64,000 nt of DNA from Parapristionchus giblindavisi (taxonomy: Eukaryota; Nematoda; Chromadorea; Rhabditida; Diplogasteridae). Below, piece after piece: positions 39,982 to 52,783 of this stretch (the stretch's first letter is position 1; every line of letters begins with the position of its first letter). Made by a program: the position numbers and the translations under genes. Location of the stretch: NCBI GenBank assembly GCA_943737045.1, contig CALSFV010000015.1, positions 310,001 through 374,000 of the forward strand, written 5' to 3'. The notes under the pieces were generated by a model. That model searched no databases and was not told the origin of the DNA. It was given only the letters and a program-made list of their open reading frames with translations.

Positions 39982-40370
39982 CATCAAAATAGACAATCTT
40001 CTAGACATGAGAGTAGATGCTGACGTTTATAGCAATAAATAGTTGCAGGGGATAAAGATTACCGCGTAGTTTATGCTAATTTATGAAAGACTGCTTATAG
40101 AAGTAGGTTCATGTCATTATATCACTCAAATGCAGTTGAAGTGGGAGGAAGATGGGAAGAGAGAGAGAGAGAGAGAGTGATGGGAAGAAGAGGGATGGAG
40201 TGTTTAGAGATAGAAAGGAGATATTATAGAATGAAATAGATATAGAGTGCAGTAATAACTTTTATGGTCCGTCTAAACTCTTCATCTTCCTTCATTAATT
40301 ACATCTTCTCTTTCATTAGTTTCATTTGGTACTTTGAGATAACGCCACTATCCTGCCCGATAAAGTTCTT

Positions 40371-40489
40371 TAAAGAGATACCCGAGCTAATTTTACTCTC
40401 CGCTCTTGTAATATGCTCTCGCAGACATAGAAAGCGAGAGAACGTTGCCAGAGCGGAGAATTTCGAATTAGGCTGGGGTGGAGCTTAAA
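40371..40489. mobile_element. MITE family B copy
   Basis: TTAAAGAGATACCCGAGCTA start and TTAGGCTGGGGTGGAGCTTA end, with paired CTCTCCGCTCTTGTAATATG arms. Confidence 0.82.
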
Positions 40490-41102
40490 TGTAGTGTAAT
40501 GAAATGCTACGGACTATGAGTAATCTATTCGCTCTTCTGTCTAATTATATTCAACTATTGATATCATTGATGCTTTTGTTGACCCTTGTCCCTACTCAAG
40601 TCCCTCATCATTTCATCTTCCTTCCCTTTTGTGAGATAAATACAAAGGAGGGAGTAGAACATGGCTTTCTGTTTTGAGAGAACATGGGTGTCTTCTCCGT
40701 TCAATTCTTTCTTCATCATAGATAAAAGATGAAGAAATACATATGATATGAGACTGTTCGCAATGGTTCTTCATATAACAGTCAACTTCTCCCCTTTGCA
40801 AAACCTCTCATTCATTTTTTCCATAATAATAATAAACGTCCTAAAATAGCCATGCAGTAATGCTTCTCAAACCATCCCACCATCCCGCCATGGTGGTCGT
40901 CATTCAGCACGAGAGCGGGATAAATGCGTCCATACCGTGCATTTTTTCATGCTGTATCAGAATCCTTGTAGAGATTGTTTAGTTGTCGTTAGCTATTGGT
41001 CATTCTATTAAAATATCTCACTCTGCTATTTCAAAACTAGTAGTTTCCTTATCATTCCCACTTGAAGTAGACTTGTAACTCTATTTCTAGTTAGAGGTAT
41101 GT

Positions 41103-41195
41103 TTAATGCAAGGGGTGTATAATACTGTAAGTGTAATTTCACTTGTAGTAAGCTTGCAGTAAAGTTCTAGTCAGTGACGCAATTTAAGTAGACTG
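41103..41195. repeat. dispersed repeat shared with 16738-16855
   Basis: GGGTGTATAATACTGTAAGT, TTTCACTTGTAGTAAGCTTG and TTCTAGTCAGTGACGCAATT in the same order as the myosin-intron copy. Confidence 0.65.
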
Positions 41196-42547
41196 CTAGT
41201 TTTAGAAACTAATTATAGAAACTAAATGTTTTCTTGCAATCTCATTCATTTTCTTCCATATCTCCCATCATAACTTCTACTTAATCTTCATCTTTCTCTT
41301 TTTTCATTCGCTTCGATGAATTTCTATTAGCAAAGCACTCAACAACGTCAGTCAATCACTATTCTTATTCTGTCTCCGACCACCCCCTTCCATTTCCTTC
41401 TACGCTTTTGTATGGGTTACGGTAATTACCGTAATCAAGATGTAATTAAAAGATCAAAGATCATTTCTAAAGAGTTTCATGACGTTTTGTTCTAAGTAGA
41501 AATGAGTTATCATTCGTGAGAGGACTTCGTGGGACTTAATTATAAGAGTTTAGGAAGAAACTTTCAAATTCATTTACTTCGTTTCCTTCTTTCTTCTTTC
41601 TTTTAGAAGTCTTCGTTCATTTCTCAATTCTTTTAATATTTTATGATGGATGCGATTCCTTTTGTGTTGGCAATAGAAACGAAGGAGGAAATGGATTGAA
41701 ATGGAATAAATTCAGTTTGTGTCAGTCAAACTTCTTTCATTTTCAATGACTGAAACCATTTTGAGAATAATTTTCATGACAGGTGAAAAGATTCCAAAGA
41801 TTTCTACTTTCCTTCCCTTTATTATCTTCATTTTCCCAGCATTCATCATATTCACTATAGTTTTCTCGATATTATAATAAATATCGATTGACTTTGCTTA
41901 CCTATGATAGCTTGTTGCATATGTATTTGACGATTTTGGGGTGCTCACTGAAATTGAAATATTCACTGGTTTATGTACTGATCGTTTTGGTGGACAATCT
42001 TTTTTTGCGGTTAGATAAGACTCAGTATATTATAAATAGGCATTGAAAAGAGGGAAGGATCTGGGTCGTACTGAAATGAAATTTGACTGCACTACGGACG
42101 CAGCAATTCAAATCGAGTAAAAAAGTAACTTGTAATTTGTACGGCACTTATCCCCAGTTACTCAGTTAGGAGCTCCCTGCATGCTTCTCCTTTCACAACC
42201 GATCTCAATCATTGCATCTGTTAAGTTCATGTTTATCGATCGGTTTTCTATTCAATAATGTTCACTCATCTCCCAATCAGATTTTTAAAATGTCTCTTCG
42301 CTCTCTCAGGAAAAAGAGTATAAGATATTAAGCATTATTTTTTATTGTTTTGTCTACCCAAGTTTGTGACTTTCCCAAGATTGTTCAATCCCAGTGTAGC
42401 AGTGGGTGATGGCGACTCATGTGTATTTCATTGTTCATTTGATACTGATCACACTCCATATATGTAGAATAGATGCATATCTCGTACGTAAAAATACGTA
42501 AAAACACTATAAAAAAACAACAAAAATTGGTATGATTATAAATGGAG

Positions 42548-42655
42548 ATGGACGCCGAGCTAATTTACTCTCCGCACTGGCAATATTCTCTCGCAGACAA
42601 AGAAAGCGATAGTGTGGCCAATGCGGAAAGTTTCAAATTTGCTTGAAATGTCACT
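42548..42655. mobile_element. MITE family B, degenerate copy
   Basis: CGAGCTAATTTACTCTCCGC start and GCGGAAAGTTTCAAATTTGC end. Confidence 0.7.
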
Positions 42656-42886
42656 TCAATAATCAATATCTATTCAATTCTCTCTCACTTTCGAACTTCT
42701 CAGCAATATTCCATTGTTCCTTGATATTCATATGAAAATGCCCGTTGCAATTACAATTTCCTGTTATTTCTCTCATTTTTATTCTCATAATTATACTTTT
42801 AACGATGTCATTGCATTATTACTCGTTATGAACACATTTATACAGAAATTATTGACCGCTTCTTTCATTTTTATGTATTCCTATTA

Positions 42887-44149
42887 GGTGACGACATAAA
42901 TAACGCTCGTTTTTCGCTTTCTAAAAAATTAGTCACAAAAATTTAACAACGCATGGAGAATTCTAGAAATATTTTCCATTCGTATCAGTCACCTTCTGCC
43001 TTCTACCCGGCAGTTTGTGGATCCCTTCGTGATAAAAGGACTGGGGCAAATTCCGGATATAAATGCCGAGTACGGTATGGATAGTGGCTCGGTCTTTGAA
43101 GCTTTGCCCTTTGAGGAAGTGATGGAGAGCCGCGAAGGGGTGACATCCACAGTCGGCAAGGTCGAGTGAGTACGGAGGGTGGTGGAATACAATTCAGCCA
43201 TATCCCGTTAGCTCAGCCTGGGTCATTCTTTTGGTATGATGTCAAACATTGTAATGTTGAAATTAGATCCGAGTGTCATTTCCGTGTGATTGTTCGAAGT
43301 AGAGTCTTAGCTTCCGTTGTTGAAGAGTGTAGACATGTGTTGTGACAGTCGTACCCTCATGGAGGAGTTCCTAGTACTCGAATCCCCGTACCGAATACCA
43401 GATGCACAACATCACTTTTTGGAGGTAAAAATCGATTTTGGGAGCATCTGCCACTATTTGTGCTCACCGAATCACAGTCTCCTTGGATCTTCATAATCGT
43501 AGAGCACCCACTTTTCATCACCGGTTATAACGTTGACCAGCCAAACAATCCGGCGATGCAGAATTAGAAAAGTCTTTGCCATGTCTGGCAGGCGATCCTT
43601 GGGGTAGTCGGCTTTGACGTGGGGTAGACATCTTCCCTATTTTCACTTATTTCCGAAAGTGTGAAGGCCATGTACCACAGTGCACCGGTTGACCCCAAGT
43701 GCCATTGCCACACCACCGGTATCGGGATCCGGATCAGCCTCTACCTCTGGGAGCAACCGGTCGAAAGCCACCTCCGATAGTCGACTTGGTTGGTATTCAT
43801 CTTCGAGGGAATAGTCCTGTTTCTCGAATTTGACGGCTCACTTTCTCACCGCTGTTACGTGCGGCACATGTGAGGGGTACACCTCTGCTAGGCGATGTTG
43901 GAAGACAGGGCGTTTCAAGCCGGAGAGGAAGAGGAATAAAATAACGTTGCGAATGTGAATTCCGTCGAGGGCGAAATTGTGCAGTTTTCTCGTCTGCAGG
44001 ACATGCGGGAACTGAATTGAAAACAACCGCAGGATACTCGAGGGGCCCCCTCTCCACCGTATTCAGGATGGAGGCTGGCAATAACAACAGTGCACGAACG
44101 AGACGACTGAAGTTGAGACAAAAAAGCGAGCGTTACTTATGTCGTCATC
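42887..44149 (-). mobile_element. mariner element with a dead transposase gene
   Basis: 1263 bp, the usual mariner length. Ends GGTGACGACATAAATAACGC and, read from the right, GATGACGACATAAGTAACGC; TA flanks at 42885-42886 and 44150-44151. On the minus strand, transposase pieces appear across shifted frames: WAVKFEKQDYSLEDE (N-terminal linker), VITGDEKWVLYDYEDPRR (the catalytic TGDE block), and near 43020-43190 the C-terminal HPPYSPDL/GIHKLPG equivalents. Many stops and frameshifts make it inactive. DNA cut-and-paste DDD-type family. Confidence 0.85.
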
Positions 44150-44163
44150 TAATATTTTGAATT

Positions 44164-44274
44164 TTTCAAAAATTAAGCTTGGTTCCGCTCAGAAAAATAT
44201 CTCTCGTAGACAAAGAAAGCGAGAGAATATGCTCAGAACGGAGAGTTTCAAATTAGTTCGCGGCGTCCCTTTAA
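44164..44274. mobile_element. MITE family B copy beside the mariner
   Basis: TTAAGCTTGGTTCCGCTCAG start and TTAGTTCGCGGCGTCCCTTT end, beginning 15 bp from the mariner end. Confidence 0.75.
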
Positions 44275-44513
44275 TGTCGACCTCTATAAAATGCATATTT
44301 GATTAGTTCTTTCTTCTGTCAAATAAACATGTTGATTGTTCTATTCCTATATCTCATCCATAGATAACTTTCATTCTTTCTCTTCTCCTTCTTATTCACT
44401 TTGTCTCGAACTCTTTCATTCGTTTCTTATAAATTATTTAAATAATTCTTCGCCGCGAACTTTTTTATATTCATTATATTCTCCATTCCAGATTTACTAA
44501 TTAACTTATCTAA

Positions 44514-44631
44514 TTTAAAGCGACACCCCAAGCTAATTTGAAACTCTCCGCTCTCACCACACTCTCTCGCTTTTTGGTCTACGAGAGAGTGTTGCCAGTG
44601 CGGAGAGTAAAATTAGCTTGGAGTGCTTTAA
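44514..44631. mobile_element. MITE family B, well-preserved copy
   Basis: TTAAAGCGACACCCCAAGCT start; CTCTCGCTTTTTGGTCTACG centre; TTAGCTTGGAGTGCTTTAA end. Confidence 0.87.
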
Positions 44632-47600
44632 CACTACCAAAAACTTCATGTCTACGGTACATTGAACATTGATTTTTGATAGATCAAAAGATTGAGAAAT
44701 CTATGATGTCATGATTTCTTCTTTCCCAATAAAGAAAGAGTCGAGAGTTGAGGAGAGGGCGAGGAGGAAAGGTGGGAATAGGGAGAGGGAGAGGGAGAGG
44801 GAGAGGGAGAGGGAGAGATTCTAAGAGGTACAGAATGGAAAAGAGGACTTCACCATACTAACCCACTAATGGCAAATAGGGGACGAATTAGTAAATGTGG
44901 CTGGGTCTTTCTATTTCTATGATTATTGATTGAAACAAATGATTGTTAAGATATTATTATTCAAGTCGTTATCAATATTCATTATCTTATTCTATCCAAG
45001 CTACAATTTTCATTTTGTTGTTGTTGTTGTTTTTTTAATTGAATTTTGATCAATGAAAGTTAAAGGAATGTCTTATTGTTAGCGTCACATATTATCTTTA
45101 TACCTACTCTATATTATCTGGCTTCTTTTCTGAGATTTTCCCATTGACTACACTGATATCTTTCTCCCTCTCTCCCTCTCTCTCTCCCACTCCCTTTCCC
45201 TCTCCCTCTCCCTCTCCCTCTCTCCATTCTTCGAATCTCTACTAAATCTCACTTCACCACGCTCATTTTCAAGTATCAAAATAAGCGTCTTTGATCTTGG
45301 GAACAAATTTCTTTATCCCTAATGAAATAGTAATTATTTCAATTACATGATCAGTTTCAATTCTATTGAAATGAATAGTGAAGTTAACTTTTGAATAAAT
45401 CGAACTAGATTTTAATTGTTGCTTTTTCAGTAAAGTTGTTCTTCTAAATCAAATTATTCATGAAATATAGTATTTGAACTTCAATATTTATCTTATTTCA
45501 TTATTCGTTTTTTTTTGTACGAAAGGGGCAGGCGTATCACATCACATATCACAAGAGTATCACAAATATCACAAGAGGACGTAATCAATCCCCCTTGAGT
45601 AGAGGTTCGCTGTCTAGTACCTATGGCCGAAACAGTGTTCCTCAAAAAATATTGATCACATTTGCATAATTTGCAAAATCCATTATTGGCTATTCCAGTT
45701 TATTCTCTATTTCAGACTTTATAATTAATGTTAGTGTAGAGTTCTAGATCATTTCAGTAGAATTAATAAGGAATTAGACTGAACTTGATGATCTTGATAA
45801 AGATTAAAATAATCCTTCTTAGTATGTTCAAATTAGTACTGGAACTGATTCAGTCCAAATTTACTCTAGATAGTCCACTTTCAAAAAAAGACTGACAATG
45901 AGAATAAGACTGAATTCTCTTCGAATTTCGAGGATAATTAGCAAATAGAAGAATTGGTGTCATTACTTCCGAATCAATTCATCTCAATCTTATCTATCCA
46001 TTCCTCTCTCACTTCACTCTCTCTTTACAAGTCTTTTTTCATGCATTTCTCACATTTTTGTTATCTTTCTTGCATATACCATAATATGGCTATGTTATAT
46101 TTATTTATTTATTTATTTAATGTTACATAATGTTCGTTCTCAAAGATAAATTAATACAATCATAAACTTTCGTTATGTTAAGATGAAAATTAATAGAATG
46201 AGGAATTAAATAGAATTATATTGTCGTTCTTTTTCTTATTCCTTGTACACGTGAAGTAAAAGTCACCCAAGTTGAAGAATTAAGAAAGGAGAGGGAGAAA
46301 GAGGGAGAGGGAGAGGGGAGAAGGAACTAGGAGAGAGGGAGACCGACATATTTGAAATTGACCCTTGCTCCATCTATGTTCTTATGTTTCCTTCTATGTG
46401 TTAATTTTCTATCGCAAACATTGAGATCAGACTATGTTTTTAATCAGAGATCGAATGAATAAATTAGTTTATGAAAAAGGGAGTAGGAAAAGATTTAATT
46501 TGAATTAACTCGTCTGATAAATATAGTTACATTTCATTTACATTAAATTAATTTCATTCGGCCGATTAGCTGGAGAACCCTAAGATAAAAATAGTTGCAA
46601 ATGTAACTATTATAATTTTTATATGCGCGAATTCAGCCGCCGTACCAAATCAGTCGAAAATTCCCTTATAATTCGTTACTTTTTTTGGTCCAAAAACAGC
46701 CAAAATCTGAGAGGGTGTGGGGAAGAAAACGAGAGAGCAAAGGAAAGTGAAGAGAGAACATAGAAAAACGACCGATCCCAGAAAGTAGCCGGGTAGGAAT
46801 GTACAACTTTTTTCCAGTGTCTGCGCACTCTCAATTTTGCATACACTCTACTCCCTTTTTTAACCTCCACTCTAAATTGGACTGCCATAGAAAAATACAC
46901 TTTCTAATTTTGGACCTACCATTTTCATTCGTAGTTTGGAGTTTAGTTTGCCATTCGCCGGCTTATGTTCCGGCTGCCACCTCTATCAAGGCTTCGGACA
47001 TTTTTACTTTGTTTCTTTGCGTTTTTTCTTTGTTGTTGCAATATTTTTGGCAATATTTCTGTATGAATCGAAGATAAGCAACATGTTCCATCGTTATCTT
47101 GCTATTCGGAGATAGTTTTGCTCGATTTAGCTGACATAGCCCCCAAAAATCATTTGTCATAATCCATGTTTGTCGATCGATACATGCTCTTTCCTTCATA
47201 TATCGCATTAAATATAATATTTTTAGCTGTTTTTACTTTGCACTTGGTGTATCGTCAGCATGCAGACTGCTGCAACTTTATAAATGGTTCGTTACTATAC
47301 TTTTCTTATTTGTATTGTATCTGAGTCATGGATTAGGTCAGTTGTGCCAGCTAATAAGTTTTTTGTAACACTTATTGATCCATATTTGGTATTTCATTGA
47401 GTTAATCTTTGGCAAACGTTCAAGAAAGATGGAATATCAGTGTGATTGCAGTTCGTAAAAAAGATGTAGTTTGTAGTTGAGTTCATATTAGTTTGATTGT
47501 GTATGCAAATCATCGAGATAGTATATATACCACTTCATTCAAATTTCATTTCATTTGAAGGTGGTATTCATTGTTATCTTCTCTCTCCGTTATTAGTGGT

Positions 47601-47943
47601 CGAATTGTTGGATGAAGAACTATTGAAGGAGATGAATCGATATTTTGGTGGGTTTTTTATTAATAAATTAATGTCGTGTTTAATTTTCGATTAACTATGG
47701 TTCTTGCAGAATTTTGAACGATTGGACGATATTTATAGCGTTCATTTTCTCCGCCTTTAGCTTTGTAGCATAATCTTTGATCTTTTTCAGATTAACTGTT
47801 GTTATTCACTATAGAAGGAACAGGATCTATGTTTATTCTCGCTGAAATAACTACATTTATCCTTTAAAATGTAAGTTTGGTCATAGTTCTTTTGCTGATG
47901 TTTAATCATTGCTATTTGCTATTTGATCACTGAAATGTTGCAG
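44632..47943. other. intergenic; no supported gene
   Basis: AT-rich. It contains a GAGAGG array (44780-44819), a CTCTCC tract (45163-45222) and an ATTT run near 46095-46118. Around 45600-45640 the phrase CTATGGCCGAAACAGT matches 10032-10047, a shared unclassified repeat. Confidence 0.5.
44780..44819. repeat. GAGAGG microsatellite
   Basis: Six to seven GAGAGG hexamers; the complement of the CTCTCC arrays seen elsewhere. Confidence 0.92.
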
Positions 47944-49001
47944 GATACTCGTTACTCCCTCCCAAGCTCGGTATTAGCCCGGATTCGTGGTGAACTTCAC
48001 CCTGAGACTCCCCTTGGATTACTGTAGGTAGCATTATGCGTATTTCTTTTTTTTATTTATGTAATATATTCTCGTAATTAATCTCCAATATATTCAAAAC
48101 AAATGAACACAACATATAAATCGTCGTCGATGATGGTCGTCATCCATTAACCTAAATCCTATATAATATGAATCTACGATGAACGTCCGTGCAAACCTTT
48201 GATCCTCCTATCTATCTCTCATTCTCTGTCTCTTTATCTCTATCTATTTCTCTTTATCTCCCTCCTAAGCAGGTACAGGTACCGATCGATTGGTTTCGTG
48301 GACAATGCTACGTCTTTATGTTCTGCATAAAGGTTGATATCTAATTTTAATGTCAATATTCTAATCAATTTTCTTTCAGATTTGTATCGTATTTAGAAGA
48401 TGGATATCGATAATATATGAATGAATAAGCAAAGGTACTATAAAATGTTCAACTTTGATCTACTAACTCAACTCATTTCAGGATATATCTCGTTCTCTAC
48501 GATGTGTCGTTTTCATACAATAAGGATTCACGGAGAACAATGGTTGGTTACTAAATATAATATTACCATTATTATTAAATTTATTTAATACAAAATAGGT
48601 AAAATATATTAACGGCATATTTCAATTACATATCAAGCTTTCTATGATTTAGTTCCCTTTTATTGGTTAATACAACTTTAATTACAGATCATTTATCAAC
48701 TTGGATGGTCTACAAGGAGGGAGATAATGGATGTGGATTATGTTGTTGGTTAGTTTATTTGTTCCTCATTTTTACAATCCTCAATAATTTGTTTTACTTG
48801 CATGTTTTGCATCAAGTTAACTGTGAAATTTCTTTGTTTAATGATCACTGAAACCTTTCATATTTTCATTAAACCCCATAATTGTTTACTTTTTCAGAGA
48901 GTTCACCTGCAACGGTAGATGCACTGCGTGATGGACAAATCTACTATGATGAAGAGATGAAGATTGATTATGAAAATATCAAGATACCCTTTTTACGATA
49001 G
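47944..49001 (+). CDS. unrecognised split gene or remnant (3' part firmest)
   Basis: The three last exons, 48482-48542, 48688-48748 and 48898-49001, have good acceptors and donors. Their phases agree, giving a peptide with IYLVLYDVSFSYNKDSRRTM, then IIYQLGWSTRREIMDVDYVV, then the acidic end YYDEEMKIDYENIKIPFLR and stop. An AATAAA lies at 49305-49310. Upstream, an exon-like block at 47944-48023 (RYSLPSSVLARIRGELHPET) joins in phase to 48273-48332 but then meets a stop, and 48380-48434 also contains stops. So the 5' part is either mis-modelled or decayed. No family recognised. A decaying gene is a live alternative. Confidence 0.4.
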
Positions 49002-49474
49002 TTTTGACCATCCCCATATTGCTACTCAACGTACCCCATTCTTCACCACTTTTTTTCGTTTTGAATTATTCAGATTGTTCAGTACGTATTTTATCCATTC
49101 ACGTTTGTCTATTTATTGATTTCATTCACTATTGATCCAATTTGTTACATTTTCTATTACCACTACCTCGCTCCTCCTTTTTGTTGCTGTGTATCGTGTT
49201 TATCGTTCCCCCTGCATAGTCATATCCTAGTGTATTAGCAAGTTTGTTGATTTTTCGCCCGTACTCTATTGGTTTGATTCAATCTCGCTGATTTGTCTTA
49301 TGCAAATAAAGTATCATTCTTTAAAAAAAATACCTATACACAAAAAAGGCCCATCAGAAAAGTCCAAAAAATGATTTGGTACGGCGGCAGAATTCAAAAA
49401 TTTAAAATAAAACTGTTTAAAGATGGTGGCCCGCGAATGTTCAGATAAATCACTACACCCCTCTTGTACGAATG

Positions 49475-50045
49475 CAAAGTGATATGCGAAGAGTTAGCTC
49501 ATCCTCTCATCTATCCCATAGCGCAGTGGTAAAGGTTCAGACTCGTTACCCGTTTGACGCAAGTTCGAAACCTATTGCCGAATTTCATCAATTTTCAAAA
49601 AGCGCGCCCTTCCCTGAACCGGGCCTGATGGTTTATTAATGTTTCTAGCGATCAATAGACTAAATCAGCACAAAATAAATAGTATACTGTACGTAGAATA
49701 ACTTTTGCTACCTTTCTGTCTTCACAGTTTGTTCACGAAAATATTCGTGGGACACCACCTTTAAAGGTGGACCGGGCAATATTTTCATGAACAAACTGTG
49801 AAGACAGAAAGATAGCAAAAGTTATTCTACATACCGTACACAATTTATTTTATGCTAATTCAGCTTATTGATCGCTAGAATCATGAATGTATCATGCTTG
49901 ATGTACAGGCAAAGGCGCGAAATTTTGAAAATAAGAAAGTTCGTCAATAGGTTTCGAAACCGCGACGTTGTGCTAACTAGGCAGCGCCTTTACCACTACA
50001 CCAAGGGATACACGCATGGAAGTGTTAATTTCTTGCATATCATTT
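49475..50045. mobile_element. two tRNA-derived SINE-like units fused tail-to-tail
   Basis: The left unit (plus, about 49475-49762) and right unit (minus, about 49763-50045) match over their full length. Each starts with a tRNA-like head: A box about TAGCGCAGTGGTAAAGG or TGTAGTGGTAAAGGCG, and a B box around GTTCGAAACC. Next come TTTTCAAAA plus CGCGCC, a body with AGAATAACTTTTGCTA and TCTTCACAGTTTGTTCA, and at the junction the palindrome CCACCTTTAAAGGTGG (49755-49770). The heads do not fold as functional tRNAs. A related 3' piece is at 62130-62285 and a 5' piece at 35592-35720. Confidence 0.72.
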
Positions 50046-50621
50046 AACCCTTGAATAGCCGATATGTTATTCTTTTGCATAGACATTCGAGGGCCTCCAT
50101 CTTTAATCTGACTTATTTTTGGGTAAATCTACTTTTCTATGCTATCCAAAAATCTAGTATCAAACAAAAAAATATCCACCACAAGAAACAATTAATTAAA
50201 ATTTAGAAAACTCCTTATTCTTTTTCCTCTTCTATATTATTCTCCACGTTTTTCACCACGTTACGAACTTCATCTTTTTTCTTCTCACTCCCTAAATAAC
50301 AAGCGTTAGAGCTTATTATAGTAATGGTTTCCTAAATTTAAGTAGCTTGCTGTCTCCTTTTTTGAATACTATCACGAGATAAAATATAATTCATATATTC
50401 CTATTACTATTGGATCCCATGAATAACATTAAAGGAATCTTCGGATTTGTCTATCAAAAATACAATGAATCCGTATAATTTATTTCATATACTATATTTA
50501 CTGCCTGTATCAATTCACTTTTCATAGTTATCACTGTTATTTTTATTTTACGATACGATGAATCGATTTTCTAAATTTAAAACATAATTTTAATTACAAT
50601 TTGATTATTGCAGATTAAGAA
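50046..50621. other. AT-rich spacer
   Basis: Nothing recognised. Confidence 0.5.
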
Positions 50622-50913
50622 ATGTTTCTGATCAGTAAAATAGTGAGAGGACGAAGACTTCTACATGAATTGGAAGCACAAGTAAAAATATTTTTAATTA
50701 ATAATATTTTGTTTACAAAAATAAATAAATACAAGCCAAGTAATATGTATTACACATAATACACAGTTGTAAAGAATCAATTTTTTTTAAATAATAATAA
50801 AATAAATATGTCAAATTGAGGAAGCGAAGGAGGGAGGAATAGATTTGACAACTCTTGGAAAACGGCAACAATTGCATAGAAGAAGCAGTCCTGTTTTATA
50901 TGTTGAAGATGAG
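50622..50913 (+). CDS. two candidate 5' exons of an unrecognised gene
   Basis: Exon 50622-50681 (MFLISKIVRGRRLLHELEAQ) follows an ATTGCAG acceptor-like sequence. Exon 50821-50913 follows TTGAG and ends at a GTTAGT donor, encoding GGIDLTTLGKRQQLHRRSSP and ending VEDE. Both are in phase 0. The next exon is uncertain: a short one after 51014 ending IDCSL, the block at 52007, or even the globin start at 58658. Basic and polar; no family recognised. Confidence 0.35.
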
Positions 50914-52006
50914 GTTAGTAAATATTTTATTATTATATTAAAATAATAATTTTAATATTTTGATATTTTTTAAAAATTTTATTGTTTTTGTGTCCTGGCG
51001 TGATACTTTAGAACAAAATTATCTCATTTATCGATTGTTCTTTGTGACCGTACTCTACCGTATCATTCAGAGTATCGATCCATCCTGCTCTACACAATCA
51101 ACTGCAGCACGTCGGAAGTGAGATAGATTATCGATTGATTATTGATCGAAGGGGTAGATCAGTGTCTAGAAGTGATCATTAAACGAGTCTAAAGCAGTAA
51201 TTGTAGAGGGATATTTGTGTGTGAAACAAGTCAACCCCTCATTAAGTGTGCAAGACTTAGACCCAGTCATTCTTCCACTCTTTTCATTCACAACTTCTTC
51301 ATCTTATTCAACTCCTTCCCCTTACCTCCCTCATCCATTAGCATATTCCCCTTTCTTCTGCTTTTTGTGTGTAGCTTTTCTTTCCGCTTCATACCCGCAC
51401 AGTGTTCGCCCCGTTCCAGGGATCCAATCGATTGCACTTTTCTCTCGCCTGATTACGGTAGTTCTCCCGACACGACAGCACAACGATTACGGTATCGTAC
51501 TGTGCACGCTTTTTTTCCGTTGATGAGTGGTTGTGTGTGGGTGGTTATTGTGATTGTAATTGATTTGTTTACACTTGTCTTCTTTCACTCTATCTCTTTA
51601 CGCAATATCTCTTCTTTTCAAGTCAATTGGCTAATTCCCTTCTACGACTTTTTGTCGTTTTAACTTCATTCAGTAACTTCTAAGATATTGGCAAAAACCC
51701 ATATAATTGATTAATTGATTAGATGTTAAACTTATATTCAGGTCTAGGAAAGAATAAAAAACCTCTCCGTCTATTAAAGTAACATTCTTAATGTATACGA
51801 TTATATTACTGAGTCACTATTCCACCTCACTTTTTCCAATCACGCCGTGTTTTTCATCGTTTACGATTGCTTTTCTCTCATTATTATAGACTGATTGACT
51901 TCCTTTAAGGATGCACTTTCAATTGTAATTCAATCTCTTATCTTCATCTTCTTCCTCTTCTCTTCATTATTCCCTTCTTCTTCTTCTTCTATTCTCTATT
52001 TTAGAA

Positions 52007-52263
52007 TGGAACAACATCGACAGGCTTCACGTTCACAATCTTGTCGATATCCTCCACGACGGACCACTTCGTCATCAAGACGACCGCGACGCGTCCGCGA
52101 CCTACGCGGATGCGACGACGCGGTCAGACCTTCCGGAGACGCGGTCAGATCTTCCGGAGACGCGGCCAGACCTTCACTAGACGAGGACAAGTCCGATTTC
52201 ATTGCTTTTATAAATGTGCTTAGTTTCTGTTCTAACCAATGTGGGCATGCTTATATTTTCTAA
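52007..52263 (+). CDS. arginine-rich candidate exon with 24-bp internal repeats
   Basis: After a TTTTAG acceptor-like site, an open frame starts at ATG 52007 and encodes MEQHRQASRSQSCRYPPRRT and a repeat of VRPSGDA type. A second frame through the same DNA reads RRRGQTF repeats, and the minus strand is also open. GC content is well above the neighbourhood. Three or four 24-bp units (GACGCGGTCAGACCTTCCGGA type) lie at about 52116-52180. Coding status is uncertain. Confidence 0.3.
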
Positions 52264-52485
52264 TCGTAAGCTTCTTTCCGCTTTGTTATTTGCATGACTT
52301 ATTTTTTTATTTCGAAAAGTTTATTTTGGGATGGTTAAAAGGTTTAAAAAATGAAAATGATTAAAAGTTATTTATAGTTTTAACGGGGAAAATGTAAATT
52401 GGTAATGTAAAAGGTTGACGAAGGTAAGATAAATGCTACAAAATGAGGAGAATAAAAATGAGTTCGGCTATCTCACTGAAATCTC

Positions 52486-52636
52486 TCCCCCTTTAGAATC
52501 TCTCCCCCTCTCTACCTCTCCCTTTCTCCCTCTAGAATCTCTACCTCTCCCTTTCTCCCTCTAGAGTCTCTCCCTCTCCCTTTCTCCCTCTACAATCTCT
52601 CCCTCTCCCTTTCTCCCTCTAGAATCTCTCCCTCTC
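52486..52636. repeat. tandem repeat of about 29 bp
   Basis: Units of AGAATCTCTCCCTCTCCCTT plus TCTCCCTCT repeated about five times. Confidence 0.85.
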
Positions 52637-52783
52637 CACTTCAATCTTCTACAACTCCCTCTTCTCGTGTAATAGCCATATAAAACATAGGTGGCTACAT
52701 CCCCTTCTTCCACTCAATCAAACACTCTCTACAATGATCATAGTCCACTCTCTACATATCGAATGCTCTATCTCATTCAGCAT

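Noticed and set aside
42989..44121. Several minus-strand open frames as separate genes
   Set aside because: They are frames through the decayed mariner transposase.
49500..49580. tRNA gene with TAGCGCAGTGG A box
   Set aside because: Does not fold as a cloverleaf; it is the head of the SINE-like unit.
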